Assembly: GCF_902830275.1 (NCBI RefSeq)
Contig: NZ_CADESW010000037.1
Location: forward strand, 1-40,065
Length of the DNA stretch: 40,065 nt
Direction of reading: 5' to 3'
Source: Burkholderia stagnalis
GTDB lineage: Bacteria > Pseudomonadota > Gammaproteobacteria > Burkholderiales > Burkholderiaceae
Shown: piece after piece, positions 39,831 to 40,065 of the stretch
Numbering within the stretch: position 1 is the stretch's first letter
How the letters are laid out: each line of letters starts with the position of its first letter
Program-made: the position numbers and the translations under genes
The notes under the pieces: model-generated
Seen by the model: the letters and a program-made list of their open reading frames with translations, nothing else
Told to the model about the DNA's origin: nothing
Databases searched by the model: none

Positions 39831-39859
39831 GCGGCTCCTGGTTGACCATCAGGAGCCGC
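39831..39859. promoter_or_regulatory. Hairpin covering the transposase ribosome site
   Basis: Perfect 10-bp stem GCGGCTCCTG / CAGGAGCCGC with a 9-base loop. In a minus-strand transcript the AGGAG of the transposase would be paired in the stem. Such hairpins protect several IS elements from transcription entering from outside. Confidence 0.5.
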
Positions 39860-40065
39860 TCAGGATGAACCAACCCGCGGCCAACTACGACATTTCAACT
39901 TTGCCCAGATACGACATTACAACTTTGCTCTTACAGCTTTTGTCATGGCCATTTCAAGATGTCGTGGCGCCAGCTAAATAGAAATGTCCGGTTTTGAGGT
40001 TGGTTTGGCTGTCTGCTTTGCTTCGGTTTGTTCGTTACGCAGTGTCGAAGGAGGGCGTCTGAACG
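39860..40065. mobile_element. Terminal part of an insertion sequence
   Basis: Outside the transposase start, AT-richer DNA runs to the window edge. It has two near-identical direct repeats TACGACATTWCAACTTTGC at 39886-39904 and 39910-39928 (one mismatch) and a further related segment AGAAATGTCCGG near 39976. Repeats of this kind are found at IS ends and bind transposase. The outer end is not in the window. Confidence 0.5.

Overview
This high-GC window with typical beta-proteobacterial gene content most likely comes from Burkholderia, probably B. gladioli. It centres on one very large nonribosomal peptide synthetase gene (16874-31993, minus strand). Its layout is C-A-T-C-A-T-C-C-A-T-C-A-T-TE, with predicted specificities Leu, Ser, Ser, Leu and a tandem condensation pair in the middle. 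That is the layout of the icosalide synthetase IcoA, known from B. gladioli. The identification rests on domain order and specificity residues read by eye, not on a database match.

Layout. 1-555: 3' end of an FtsH-type AAA+ protease. 580-3554: divergent class II ribonucleotide reductase (minus) and PfkB-type phosphofructokinase (plus). 3657-8009: three overlapping or adjacent genes for envelope glycan work (NodB-type deacetylase, DUF4015-type putative glycosidase, and an AmiE-like/NamZ-like fusion). 8187-12686: P1B-5-type metal ATPase with a C-terminal hemerythrin domain, a decayed CorA/ZntB remnant, a flavodoxin and a free-standing hemerythrin-domain protein. 12758-14845: an unknown protein, a VOC protein and a P-loop kinase-like protein. 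15152-31993: MFS exporter, receiver-only response regulator and icoA. 32426-38430 (minus): SulP transporter, small unknown protein, Acg-type nitroreductase and three universal stress proteins. 38650-39690 (plus): zinc alcohol dehydrogenase. 39700-40065: hairpin, truncated transposase and IS-end sequence.

How it works together. The genes on both sides of icoA look like the low-oxygen-activated (lxa) type of locus described in B. cenocepacia. Nine FNR/ANR-like boxes (TTGAY-N4-RTCAA type) lie upstream of these genes. In five of them a fair to good -10 hexamer sits at exactly the same distance from the box centre, which is the geometry of a class II FNR promoter (box near -41). The gene set (B12-dependent ribonucleotide reductase, pfkB, stress proteins, nitroreductase) also parallels the mycobacterial DosR dormancy regulon. 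I see no such box upstream of icoA. The icoA/MFS part therefore looks like a biosynthetic insert in, or next to, a low-oxygen persistence locus, with AT-rich DNA upstream of icoA and IS remains at the right edge.
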